A stretch of 64,000 nucleotides of DNA from assembly GCA_016201905.1 (NCBI GenBank), contig JACQBQ010000036.1, positions 1-64,000 of the forward strand, written 5' to 3'. Position 1 is the first letter of the stretch. Each line of letters starts with the position of its first letter. The notes under the pieces were generated by a model. That model made no database searches and was not told the origin of the DNA. It saw nothing but the letters and a program-made list of their open reading frames with translations. Origin of the DNA: Candidatus Melainabacteria bacterium. GTDB taxonomy: Bacteria > Cyanobacteriota > Vampirovibrionia > 2-02-FULL-35-15. This document shows, piece by piece, positions 40,827 to 50,433 of this stretch. The translations under genes and the position numbers were made by a program.

Positions 40827-41867
40827 ATGAAAAAAATTAAAATTGGTAAATTAGAAATTGATAGCTATGTTTACATCCCTCCAATGGCAGGTGTAACAGA
40901 TCTTGCTTTTAGAAAGATGGTTAGATTTTTTGATAAAGAAACTTTAATAGCAACAGAAATGGTTAGCTCAAAAGCTCTCATGTATAATCCAAATCAAAGT
41001 CTAATGAAGCTTAGTCCTGATGAACATCCTGTAGGCATACAGCTTTTTGGACATGAGTCTGAAGTAATGGCAAAAGCGGCTGTTCTTGCTGAGGTGCAAG
41101 GAGCAGATTTTTTAGATATAAACATGGGTTGCCCTGCTCCAAAAATAACAAAAGGAAAAGATGGAGCAGCTCTAATGAAAGAACCTGATTTAGCGATTGA
41201 AATTACAAAAGCAGTAATTAGCTCTGTAAAAATCCCAGTTACAGTAAAAATGCGCCTTGGTTGGGATGAATGTGAGAAAAATGCTCCTAATCTTGCCAGT
41301 AGATTAGAACAAGTAGGAGTTTGTGCTTTTACAATTCACGGTAGAACACGTGAACAGGGTTATACAGGTGCTGCAGATTGGAATGCAATTTCACAGGTTA
41401 AAAAATCAGTTTCAGTTCCGGTTTTTGGAAATGGTGATGTTAGATCACCTCATGATGCTTTAAAACTTTTGGAAGTTACTGGATGTGATGGAGTAGCAAT
41501 TGCAAGAGCTACAATGGGAGCACCATGGTTATCTATGCAGATAAATCAATTTTTAAAAACAGGTTCTTTTTTACCTGAGCCAGAAAATATTGAAAAATTA
41601 GCTCTTGCTTTAAAACACCTTGATGAGTTAATTAAAATAAAAGGTGAGACTGTAGGAGTTCGTGAAGGCAGACGGCATCTTATTAACTATACTAAGGGTA
41701 TGCCAGAGTCGGCTCAAATCAGAGCACAGATTGGTCAGGTAAATTCCAGGTATGAAGCTAAAGAATTATTATCTAGGTTAAAGGAAGAATTATTAAATAG
41801 GATGGAAAAAAATAACTTTGTTAAGGAAGCCGAAACTTCTAAATTCAAGTTAATTTCAGTAAAATAA
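40827..41867 (+). CDS. dusB: tRNA-dihydrouridine synthase
   Basis: YIPPMAGVTDLAFRKM; NMGCPAPKITKGKDGAALM; FTIHGRTREQGYTG. Confidence 0.95.
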   Translation: MKKIKIGKLEIDSYVYIPPMAGVTDLAFRKMVRFFDKETLIATEMVSSKALMYNPNQSLMKLSPDEHPVGIQLFGHESEVMAKAAVLAEVQGADFLDINMGCPAPKITKGKDGAALMKEPDLAIEITKAVISSVKIPVTVKMRLGWDECEKNAPNLASRLEQVGVCAFTIHGRTREQGYTGAADWNAISQVKKSVSVPVFGNGDVRSPHDALKLLEVTGCDGVAIARATMGAPWLSMQINQFLKTGSFLPEPENIEKLALALKHLDELIKIKGETVGVREGRRHLINYTKGMPESAQIRAQIGQVNSRYEAKELLSRLKEELLNRMEKNNFVKEAETSKFKLISVK

Positions 41868-41940
41868 CATAAGAAGCAGGTTTTGTATTGATTTTCCTAT
41901 TCACTGTCAGTAGAATTAAAATAATTATTTTGAAAGATTT

Positions 41941-42498
41941 ATGAATAGTCAGAAAAATTATTTTGCAATATTCGTTCTAGGTACAGATGGTACAGGAATT
42001 GTTGCTGACATAAGTAAGGCCCTGTTTGAGCTGGGTGCAAATATCAACGATTCATCACATACGATAATTGGGAATCAATTTGCAATGCTACTTTTAATAT
42101 CAACAGGACCAGGTTATACCTTAGAAAAAATCCAGAATGTGTTTCAAGATATTTGTAAAAAGCGAAATCTAACAATTCATGTGCATGAACTTAAGGATGA
42201 AGATATTTATAGAAAGTCGCATGAAATGGGCCAGCTATGCGTGATTCATTTATATGGTGCAGATAAACCAGGAATTGTTTATCAGGTTACAAACTTGCTT
42301 GCTAAAAACAATGTAAACATTACAGATTTAAGTACAAGAAGATTTGGTAATGAAACAAATCCTATTTATATTATGTATCTTGAAGCTGAAGTGCCAACAG
42401 CAGTAGATACCAGAAAACTTGGAAGTGATTTAAATAAGATTGCCGCTGATTTAAATGTAGAAATTAAATATGAACTTGAGGAAGTGGCAAGCTTATAA
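41941..42498 (+). CDS. tandem ACT-domain regulatory protein (GcvR-like)
   Basis: two ACT repeats: GTDGTGIVADISKALFELGANI / GADKPGIVYQVTNLLAKNNVNI. Confidence 0.85.
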   Translation: MNSQKNYFAIFVLGTDGTGIVADISKALFELGANINDSSHTIIGNQFAMLLLISTGPGYTLEKIQNVFQDICKKRNLTIHVHELKDEDIYRKSHEMGQLCVIHLYGADKPGIVYQVTNLLAKNNVNITDLSTRRFGNETNPIYIMYLEAEVPTAVDTRKLGSDLNKIAADLNVEIKYELEEVASL

Positions 42499-42558
42499 GG
42501 ATAATTAAATTATGCAGAGACGGTATTTATGCCGCCCCTCTTATGTCATATTTGTAAG

Positions 42559-43059
42559 ATGTCGGTTTTAAAAATATTTAAATTCCCAGATCCAATCCTA
42601 AAAAAGGTTTGTAGTAAAGTAACCAAGTTTGACTTGAAGTTAGAGGGATTTGTAAATGACTTAACGGAAACACTACAAAGTTATAAATTCTGTGTAGGTA
42701 TTGCTGCTCCACAGGCCGGGAGCTTGCAAAGAGTAATTATTGTAGATGTATCCAGGGCAAGAAAACCACAGCCAAATAATGGTTTACTGATTTTAATAAA
42801 TCCTGTTATTTTAGAATCTTCTAATTTTAAAATTGTACGGGAAGGATGTTTAAGTATTCCAGACTTTACTGCAAATGTAAAAAGAGCAATGGAAATTACA
42901 ATTGCATATCAGAATATAAAAGGTGAAACAAAGACCTTATCTACTAAAGATTTTGAAGCACATGCTATTCAACATGAAGCAGATCACCTGGATGGAATAC
43001 TTTTTTTAGATAAGATTACTTCACCTGCAGCAGATTTGTTTAGAAGAGTGAAATATTAA
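42559..43059 (+). CDS. def: peptide deformylase
   Basis: GIAAPQAG, EGCLSIP, HAIQHEADHLDGILF. Confidence 0.95.
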   Translation: MSVLKIFKFPDPILKKVCSKVTKFDLKLEGFVNDLTETLQSYKFCVGIAAPQAGSLQRVIIVDVSRARKPQPNNGLLILINPVILESSNFKIVREGCLSIPDFTANVKRAMEITIAYQNIKGETKTLSTKDFEAHAIQHEADHLDGILFLDKITSPAADLFRRVKY

Positions 43060-44369
43060 ACAAACTTTACGTTAATTTTCTTTTCCATATCTTGGACTTC
43101 TTCTAATGTAGCTAATTCTGTACCTGGTTTTGTGGCTGTTGCAGCTCCACCTGCAACAAATGCACTAAGTATGTGTTTAAAATGTTTGTCACTTAATTTT
43201 TTAAGAGAGAATTGTTCTTTTTTACTTCTATCTATCATTGAAGCGATTCCTGTATTTCCTGCTCCAACTGTGCATGCTACTTTTATTTCAGGCACAGTTG
43301 CATAAGCTGCTCTATTTTTATCTATAATTAGTGCACCATCTTTATCTAGAGAAACCAAAACTACTTTTAAGTTATATTTTTCAACTAGCTCTTGAGCTAA
43401 ATGAATTATTAAATCCTTATCCTGCCTTAATTTGTCTTTGTCAACGTTTACTATCTCAGCAAACTCAGCAAGATTTGGTTTAATCATGTTTGGTCCAGCT
43501 TTAAGGACAGAATCAAGTAAATCCTTTCCAACAACATGAAGTTTAGTATCGTAGATTACAAACATATGAGACTTCTCTTGTGATTTAGTTATTATTTCTG
43601 ACATGTAGCTTCTACTTGCACCTATAAATGGATTATTTGCTACAGCTAATGTTTCTCCTTTATTGTTTTGGCAGCTTTCTAATAACCGGGTAGTCACTTT
43701 ATCTATTTCGCTAGGACTTAAACATGGGGATAAAGAAGGAATCCAAAATTCTTTTCCATCAACAAAAGTACAAAAATAAAAACGAATATCATCATTTATT
43801 TCATATAAATTATTTATATTAATGCTTTCATTTTCTAGAAGCTTAGTGAAGGCAGCACTTCGAGGACCATATCCTTTTAGCCCTACTAACTCAAATGGTG
43901 TACCAAAATTATTTAATGCTCTTGCAACATTTATAGAAGAACCGCCAGGATTTACGCAAGCTGAATGAGCTATGAGACCTTGCTCAGTATCTTTCAGATC
44001 AAGTGTTATATCAAGTCCTTCTCTTGTACTAAAAATGACTGGCTTTTTACGTACATGTATCTTTTCTGGAAGGGCTTTTGTTTCAGGGTTCTGAGACAGT
44101 ATTTCAACTACTTCTTTAAGTGGGTTCCATAAATCTGAACAAAAAATTGCTTGATTACCAAGCCCAGTAGTCCAAAACTTAGACTGGACTTTTTCAAGTT
44201 TTTCTACTGAAAGTTTTGGATCATCATGAGCTTCTAAGAAATTATTTATTGCACCTGTTAATTGATTCGTTATCTTTTGAAAGTCCATTTGACTGGTAGG
44301 TCCACCAGTCCCTTTGCTTTTGCAAGAGGCATGTAATGCCAAAGAAGGGTTTGACCTTGTAATTTCCAT
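43056..44369 (-). CDS. PfkB-family carbohydrate kinase-like protein with GAGN in place of GAGD
   Basis: NPGGSSINVARALNNFG; CTVGAGNTGIASM. Confidence 0.8.
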   Translation of the reverse strand: MEITRSNPSLALHASCKSKGTGGPTSQMDFQKITNQLTGAINNFLEAHDDPKLSVEKLEKVQSKFWTTGLGNQAIFCSDLWNPLKEVVEILSQNPETKALPEKIHVRKKPVIFSTREGLDITLDLKDTEQGLIAHSACVNPGGSSINVARALNNFGTPFELVGLKGYGPRSAAFTKLLENESININNLYEINDDIRFYFCTFVDGKEFWIPSLSPCLSPSEIDKVTTRLLESCQNNKGETLAVANNPFIGASRSYMSEIITKSQEKSHMFVIYDTKLHVVGKDLLDSVLKAGPNMIKPNLAEFAEIVNVDKDKLRQDKDLIIHLAQELVEKYNLKVVLVSLDKDGALIIDKNRAAYATVPEIKVACTVGAGNTGIASMIDRSKKEQFSLKKLSDKHFKHILSAFVAGGAATATKPGTELATLEEVQDMEKKINVKFV

Positions 44370-44486
44370 GTAAAAAATCTCTCTTAATTTTTTATGATAA
44401 CAGTAAGAATGTAAGAAAAAATAACTTTATAGGTTAATTTAAGGTATTGGATTTATTTAAAAAATCTTACAAAGAGATAGAAGCAA

Positions 44487-45878
44487 CTAACTTAACTTTT
44501 GTACAATTGGATTTAGTTTAAAAGCATTTCTTAGATCGCCAATTCGTTTTTTGTCAGCAATTTGATTCCCTGGCAAGCTAGCAGTAGCAGATGCAGCATA
44601 TATAAATGCTTCATTTATTTTTTCAAGATCAGCTTCATTTAGCGCACTTCTTAAATCAATATTTGCTTCTCTTATTTTTGCAACAACACTTGCCAAACCT
44701 GAGTCACCAGCACCTGATGAACAGCCATTACTACTAATACTTTCAATGGATGGGGCATTTATATAAACCATGCCTTTTCTGCTTATTGCAATTGCCCCAT
44801 ATTTTCCAAAAGAAATTATTAAATTTAAATCCGGATTTGACTGGTGTATTAATTGGGAGGCAAAATCTATAACTTCCTTAAAGTCCTGCTTTCCTATTCT
44901 TTCAGTCAGTTCTTTTTCTTTTTGTCTTTCATTTTCATCTGAATCATAAATTATTCCTGGCTCTACATATCTTAAAAACTTAACAAACTCATTTATATTT
45001 GGTTTGAGGAAATTAATTTTTCCATGGGTAAATAACTGTTTAAACATACCCCTTGCATCATCATATTGCTTTGGATTTAAGAGCACAGGATTTTCGCTTT
45101 CTGTTGCAATATCCACAACCTTTGCAAAGTAGCCTTCACTAGCACCAGCTGGCTGCATACTTGGCAGAACCAGTGCTTCTTTAGGATTTAATTTACATGC
45201 TTCTTTTATTTTTTCAGTAAGCCGGTCAATTGTTTCTTTATCAAAAGGTTGCCTTGTTTGAACTATCCAATACTCTTCTTTTTCAATTTTTTTAGTTTCA
45301 CTATTTTCATAAGAGAACAAATAACACGGATGGATATAACTATCTCTTGCATTTACTCTAAACAATTTTGAAGTATCAATCCCTGCTGACATTAAAAGAT
45401 TTTCTTGAAGAAGAGCAATAGGTCCGTTCCCATGAATTGAAATAAGATTTGATGGTAAGTCTAACAATCTAAGTGCTTCTGCTATGTTTGAACTTACTCC
45501 ACCCTTATCAATATTTAGTGCTTGCACAAACAGCTCATGTTTATTTGAATGAATCTCAATTATAAAATCAACGCCTTCTTTAGTTCCAAGTAAAACAGGT
45601 GCTTTATCAAAATTTGTAATTGGAGCTAGCTTTGAAACATTTGCCTGAACTTGGCTTGCATGGACACCAAACATCTTCCATTTAACATCTGCAAAATGAA
45701 TAGCTTGATCTTTAGGAGATAAACCTTCAAATCTCTTTTCTAGTTGTTGAATTACATTGTGATCAATGCTTATTTCACCATCTATACAATTAAATTTCTT
45801 TATATTTGCTCTTAGTTCTCTGCCTAAATCTCTAGATTGAGCATCATTAAATGTAATTCTCATAATAGTTTCCTTCAA
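44487..45878 (-). CDS. PfkB-family carbohydrate kinase-like protein
   Basis: DKGGVSSNIAEALRLLDLP; SSGAGDSGLASV. Confidence 0.8.
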   Translation of the reverse strand: MKETIMRITFNDAQSRDLGRELRANIKKFNCIDGEISIDHNVIQQLEKRFEGLSPKDQAIHFADVKWKMFGVHASQVQANVSKLAPITNFDKAPVLLGTKEGVDFIIEIHSNKHELFVQALNIDKGGVSSNIAEALRLLDLPSNLISIHGNGPIALLQENLLMSAGIDTSKLFRVNARDSYIHPCYLFSYENSETKKIEKEEYWIVQTRQPFDKETIDRLTEKIKEACKLNPKEALVLPSMQPAGASEGYFAKVVDIATESENPVLLNPKQYDDARGMFKQLFTHGKINFLKPNINEFVKFLRYVEPGIIYDSDENERQKEKELTERIGKQDFKEVIDFASQLIHQSNPDLNLIISFGKYGAIAISRKGMVYINAPSIESISSNGCSSGAGDSGLASVVAKIREANIDLRSALNEADLEKINEAFIYAASATASLPGNQIADKKRIGDLRNAFKLNPIVQKLS

Positions 45879-45963
45879 TAATTTATTAGAAATATTACCA
45901 AAGCTAAAAGCATATTGCTAGGTGCAAATACAGTATTAAAACAGTATAATTTATTAATAACTC

Positions 45964-47355
45964 ATGAAACACGTTTATATTGAAACTTTTGGATGTCAAA
46001 TGAATAAAGCAGATTCAGAGCATATGCTTGGGCTTTTAGATGAGATAAATTATAGGTTTACAGAAGATATAGATAAAGCAGATCTTGTACTTTTTAATAC
46101 CTGTACTATTCGTGAATCTGCTAATCATAAATTTTATAGTCAGCTTGGATGTGCAGGAAGTAAAAAAAAACAAAGAAGCAAAGACGGAGTTACTCCGCCT
46201 CTACTAATTGGTGTCAGTGGTTGTGTTGCACAGGATAAAAAAAACTGGCTCCAGAATAATTTCCCATATGTAGATATTGTATTGGGCACAAACAATATTC
46301 ACATGCTGCCTGAGTTTGTTAAAAAAGCAGAGCGTGGTGAGAGAGTTTGCGAAATTGAAGATGAATTGCCACTTGAGCTTCCAGAGCTTCCGGTTATTCG
46401 TCAGACAAAAATTACTGCCTGGGTAAATGTAATTCTTGGATGTAATTTTAATTGCACATACTGTATAGTGCCACATGTACGTGGGCGGGAAAGAAGCAGG
46501 AGTCCAGAAGACATTTTAAGAGAAGTTAAAACGCTTGCCTTAGAAGGTTTTAAGGAAGTAACGTTACTTGGACAGAATGTTACAGCGTATGGATATGATT
46601 TGGATTCAAATTATTCAAAAGAAAAAGCAACGTTTGGTTTTATTCCTATTAACCCACAGTATTCTCTTGGAAAACTAATCAGATACATCCATGATGTAGA
46701 AGGTATTGAAAGAATAAGATTTCTTACTGGTCATCCTTTTCATGTCACAGATGAACTAATCGATACAGTTAGTGAACTACCCAAAGCATGTGAATATTTT
46801 CACATTCCAATGCAGTCAGGTGATAATGCCATTTTAAAATCCATGGCAAGAGTTTACTCAGTAGAGAAATACAAACAAATGGTTGAAAAGATCAGAACTA
46901 AAATGCCAAACGCTGCAATTACAAGTGATTTTATCGTTGGTTTTCCGGGTGAGACAGAAAAACAGTTTTTAAATACTGTAAAAATTGTTCAGGAAATCGA
47001 GTTTGATGCCTGCAATACAGCAGCTTACTCTCCAAGGCCAAATACTCCAAGTGCTTCATGGGAAAAGCAAGTACCAGAAGAAGAAAAAAATAGCCGCATT
47101 AGGTACTTAAATAGTGTTGTGAATGAAGTACTGGAAAAGAAAAATAAAAAGTATTTAAATACTGTTCAAGAGATCTTGGTGGAAGGAAGAAGTACAAGGG
47201 ATGAAAGTAAATCAATGGGGAGAATGAGAACTAACACAATTGTCAATTTTGATATAGTGACTTATCACGGCAAGCCATTACCAATTGGTAACTTGGTAAG
47301 TGTGAAAATTACAAAAATACGTCCGTGGGCACTTTATGGGGAAATTAAGAATTGA
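45964..47355 (+). CDS. miaB: tRNA-2-methylthio-N6-dimethylallyladenosine synthase
   Basis: YIETFGCQMNKADSE; GCNFNCTYCIVPHVRGRERSRS; C-terminal TRAM-like. Confidence 0.96.
   Translation: MKHVYIETFGCQMNKADSEHMLGLLDEINYRFTEDIDKADLVLFNTCTIRESANHKFYSQLGCAGSKKKQRSKDGVTPPLLIGVSGCVAQDKKNWLQNNFPYVDIVLGTNNIHMLPEFVKKAERGERVCEIEDELPLELPELPVIRQTKITAWVNVILGCNFNCTYCIVPHVRGRERSRSPEDILREVKTLALEGFKEVTLLGQNVTAYGYDLDSNYSKEKATFGFIPINPQYSLGKLIRYIHDVEGIERIRFLTGHPFHVTDELIDTVSELPKACEYFHIPMQSGDNAILKSMARVYSVEKYKQMVEKIRTKMPNAAITSDFIVGFPGETEKQFLNTVKIVQEIEFDACNTAAYSPRPNTPSASWEKQVPEEEKNSRIRYLNSVVNEVLEKKNKKYLNTVQEILVEGRSTRDESKSMGRMRTNTIVNFDIVTYHGKPLPIGNLVSVKITKIRPWALYGEIKN
46178..46204. repeat. REP-like 27-nt palindrome in miaB
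   Basis: GCAAAGACGGAGTTACTCCGCCTCTAC. Confidence 0.55.
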
Positions 47356-48575
47356 GAATTAAAGAAAAAAATACTTTAGAAGAAGGTGAGAAATATCTTG
47401 CTGAACATTTTAGATCTCTTGAAAAGATTGAAGAAACTAATTTCAACAAAGTTTTAAAAGCATTTACTGAACAAAAAGTAGGGGAAGAGCATTTCAGTTG
47501 GGTAACTGGTTATGGACATGATGATTTAGGAAGACAAAAGCTTGATCTGCTTTTTGCCCAGATATTTAATACTGAAAGTGCTATTGTAAGACCTCATTTT
47601 GTTTCAGGTACACACACTATATCCTGCTGTCTGTTTGGATGCTTGAGACCTGATGATGAACTCGTTTCAGTTTGTGGAGAGCCATATGATACTCTTCATG
47701 AAGTCATTGGAATAAAAAATAAGTATAAAGGCTCACTAAAAGATTTTGGTGTTCATTACAAAGAAATCCCGTTAAAAGATAATTTTGAAGTTGATCTTGA
47801 CTCAATACCAGAATATGTTTCTTTAAAAACAAAAATGGTCTTTATTCAGAGGTCAAAAGGCTATCACTGGAGAAAATCCCTGACTATAAACGATATTGAA
47901 CAAATAGTTTCAATCGTAAAAAAAATAAATAAAAATATTATTTGTTTTGTTGATAACTGCTTTGGAGAATTTACTGAAGAGCTTGAACCAACTGACGTGG
48001 GTGCTGATATAATATGTGGCTCGCTTATAAAAAACATTGGTGGAGGAATTGTCCCTGCTGGTGGTTATATAGCTGGGAAAAAGGAATTTGTCTGGCTATC
48101 AGCAGAAAAGCTTACTGCACCTGGAATCGGCACAAAAGGTGGAAGTATGTTTGATTTAAACAGGATTATTTTTCAAGGATTATTTTTTGCACCACATATT
48201 GTTTCTCAGGTTTTAAAAAGTGTCTCGCTTGTAAGTTACTTTTTTAAACAAAATGGATTTGAAGTGAATCCGGGTCCACAAGATGTAAAAACAGATATTG
48301 TTGTAGCTATAAAATTAAAAAATAGAATACTCCTAGAAAATATTTGTAAGATTGTACAGAGTAATAGTCCTGTAAACAGTCATCTTACTCCGGTCCCATG
48401 TAAACTGCCTGGTTATGAGGATGAAGTAATAATGGCAGGTGGTACTTTTATTGAAGGCTCTACCATTGAACTTTCTTGTGATGCACCTATTCGCGAGCCT
48501 TATATATTGTACTGGCAGGGTGGATTAAACTTTTTACATACTAAAGCAGTTCTCTCGAAAATATCTTTTTTGTGA
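47352..48575 (+). CDS. methionine gamma-lyase family (aluminum-resistance-like) PLP protein
   Basis: RPHFVSGTHTISCCLFG; CGSLIKNIGGGIVPAGGYIAG. Confidence 0.9.
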   Translation: MRIKEKNTLEEGEKYLAEHFRSLEKIEETNFNKVLKAFTEQKVGEEHFSWVTGYGHDDLGRQKLDLLFAQIFNTESAIVRPHFVSGTHTISCCLFGCLRPDDELVSVCGEPYDTLHEVIGIKNKYKGSLKDFGVHYKEIPLKDNFEVDLDSIPEYVSLKTKMVFIQRSKGYHWRKSLTINDIEQIVSIVKKINKNIICFVDNCFGEFTEELEPTDVGADIICGSLIKNIGGGIVPAGGYIAGKKEFVWLSAEKLTAPGIGTKGGSMFDLNRIIFQGLFFAPHIVSQVLKSVSLVSYFFKQNGFEVNPGPQDVKTDIVVAIKLKNRILLENICKIVQSNSPVNSHLTPVPCKLPGYEDEVIMAGGTFIEGSTIELSCDAPIREPYILYWQGGLNFLHTKAVLSKISFL

Positions 48576-48581
48576 TATTTG

Positions 48582-49601
48582 TTAGTGACTTTTCTTCTTT
48601 TTGTCTTCTTCTTGTTGTTCTGCTTTAGCAACGTCTATCTCAGTAAGTTCACTTTTAATTCTATTAATTCTTGTTTCAGTTGTAGGATCAATATTTCCAT
48701 AGCTTGGAGCAAGATCAACCACTTGTTCTTTCAGTCCATAGTTATAGTTTATTGCTTCCAAATCTTTTTCTACATAATTTTCACATGTTAGATATATAAG
48801 CTGCGAAGCATCTTCAATACCACTTGTTATGATTGTACTTGGTGCAAGATCATGCTGATCAGTAACAGCTCCAATAGCTGATATGTCTGCTTCCTCAGCG
48901 GCTTTAATTACTCCGATTCCGCTTGTGTCAGCAAGATGAGTTATTATATCTACTCCTGTATTTGCTTGAGAAATAGCAGCTTCTCTGCCTTTTGCAATAT
49001 CATTCCATGAATTAATATAAGATACGACTAAATCAGCTTTAGGATTAATTGCTCTAAGTCCTTTTCGAATTCCAATAATTGCCCTTTCAATAGAAGGCAT
49101 TTTTTTACCAACAACAATTCCAACTTTATTTGTAGAAGTATTTAAACCTGCAACTACTCCGACTAAATATCCATATTGTTCATCTTTAAAATTAACAGAA
49201 CATAAATTAGGATGCTGGCTGACTTCGCCACCCACCACACAAAAAAATGTTTTAGGGAATTTCTCTGCAATTTTTTGCAAAATAAAACCATATTCATAGC
49301 CATGTGCAAGTATTAGATCAAACTTTCTTTCTGCAAGTTCAGAAAATACAGCACTGGCATCTGATAGATTTACCTTTTCGACTACAGCTATCTTTGAGTT
49401 GTAATCTGTTTGAAATCTTTTTAATCCACTATATGCGGCTGCATTCCATGAAGAATCATTTACTGGTCCTGGAAGAACTAAAGCAATCTTTAAAGTTTTT
49501 GTATTAAAAAATTGAAATCTTTTTTTCTGTTTCCCGCATGACGGAGAAGAAATAGCTACTAAAACCAGAAGAAAAAAAATAAATAATTTCTTCAATAACA
49601 T
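48582..49601 (-). CDS. BMP/PnrA-like substrate-binding lipoprotein
   Basis: SPSCGK lipobox-like; LVLPGPVNDSSWNAAAYSGLKR; VVGGEVSQHPNLCSVNFKDEQYGYLVGVVAG. Confidence 0.88.
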   Translation of the reverse strand: MLLKKLFIFFLLVLVAISSPSCGKQKKRFQFFNTKTLKIALVLPGPVNDSSWNAAAYSGLKRFQTDYNSKIAVVEKVNLSDASAVFSELAERKFDLILAHGYEYGFILQKIAEKFPKTFFCVVGGEVSQHPNLCSVNFKDEQYGYLVGVVAGLNTSTNKVGIVVGKKMPSIERAIIGIRKGLRAINPKADLVVSYINSWNDIAKGREAAISQANTGVDIITHLADTSGIGVIKAAEEADISAIGAVTDQHDLAPSTIITSGIEDASQLIYLTCENYVEKDLEAINYNYGLKEQVVDLAPSYGNIDPTTETRINRIKSELTEIDVAKAEQQEEDKKKKSH

Positions 49602-49624
49602 TTTGTTTTTTTATTTAAACCTTG

Positions 49625-50407
49625 CTAACTTACTTTTGGTAATTTGTAACCAATACCTCTGACGGTTTGAATCAGTGTTGGTTCATCAGGGTTATCTTCA
49701 AGTTTACTTCTTAACCTGCTAACATGTGTTCTTACTATATATACATCAGACTGGGTTCTAACTGGAAATCCCCATGCTTCTTCAAGTAAATGCTCATGGG
49801 TCATGGGTTCTCCTGCATATTTGACCAGGGTTTCTAGTAAAGCGAATTCTTTTTCTGTTAAATGTACCCTTTGTCCTTTTCTAAAGACCTGACGTTTTGC
49901 AACATCAATCTTTACATCCTCTATTAAAATTACTTGGCCTACATGTGTACTTTGGTTTTGTGTTTGTTCTTCAAGTGAGTGAACTCTTCCAATCCTCTTA
50001 AGTAATCCTTTGATTCTTATTTCAAGTTCTAGTGGGCTGAAAGGTTTTTTGACAAAATCATCTGCTCCTAGTTCAAGGCCTTTTATAATACTTTGTTCAT
50101 CGTTTGCAGCTGAAAGAATAATTAATGGCACAAAAGATTTTTTTCTGATTTGTTCTGTTAATTCAAACCCGCACATTTCGGGCAACATTAAATCTATGAT
50201 TACAAGGTCTGGCAAAGATTGATTAAATGCTTCCAGAGCTTCTACACCATTTGCAGCAGTTAAAATCTGATAACCATTCTGCTGTAATCTAAAAGCAACG
50301 ATTCTTCTGATAGAAGCTTCATCGTCAACTACTAAAATCTTCCATGGAATTTCATCTGCTTGTTTTGAATCCAGACCATTAAATGATGCTTGAGTAGCGG
50401 TTATCAT
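49625..50407 (-). CDS. OmpR-family response regulator
   Basis: LVVDDEASIRRIV...VIIDLMLPEM...winged helix RTHVSRLRSKLEDNP...VRGIGYKL. Confidence 0.95.
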   Translation of the reverse strand: MITATQASFNGLDSKQADEIPWKILVVDDEASIRRIVAFRLQQNGYQILTAANGVEALEAFNQSLPDLVIIDLMLPEMCGFELTEQIRKKSFVPLIILSAANDEQSIIKGLELGADDFVKKPFSPLELEIRIKGLLKRIGRVHSLEEQTQNQSTHVGQVILIEDVKIDVAKRQVFRKGQRVHLTEKEFALLETLVKYAGEPMTHEHLLEEAWGFPVRTQSDVYIVRTHVSRLRSKLEDNPDEPTLIQTVRGIGYKLPKVS

Positions 50408-50433
50408 TTTTTTTCCTTTCTTCTGAAATATTT

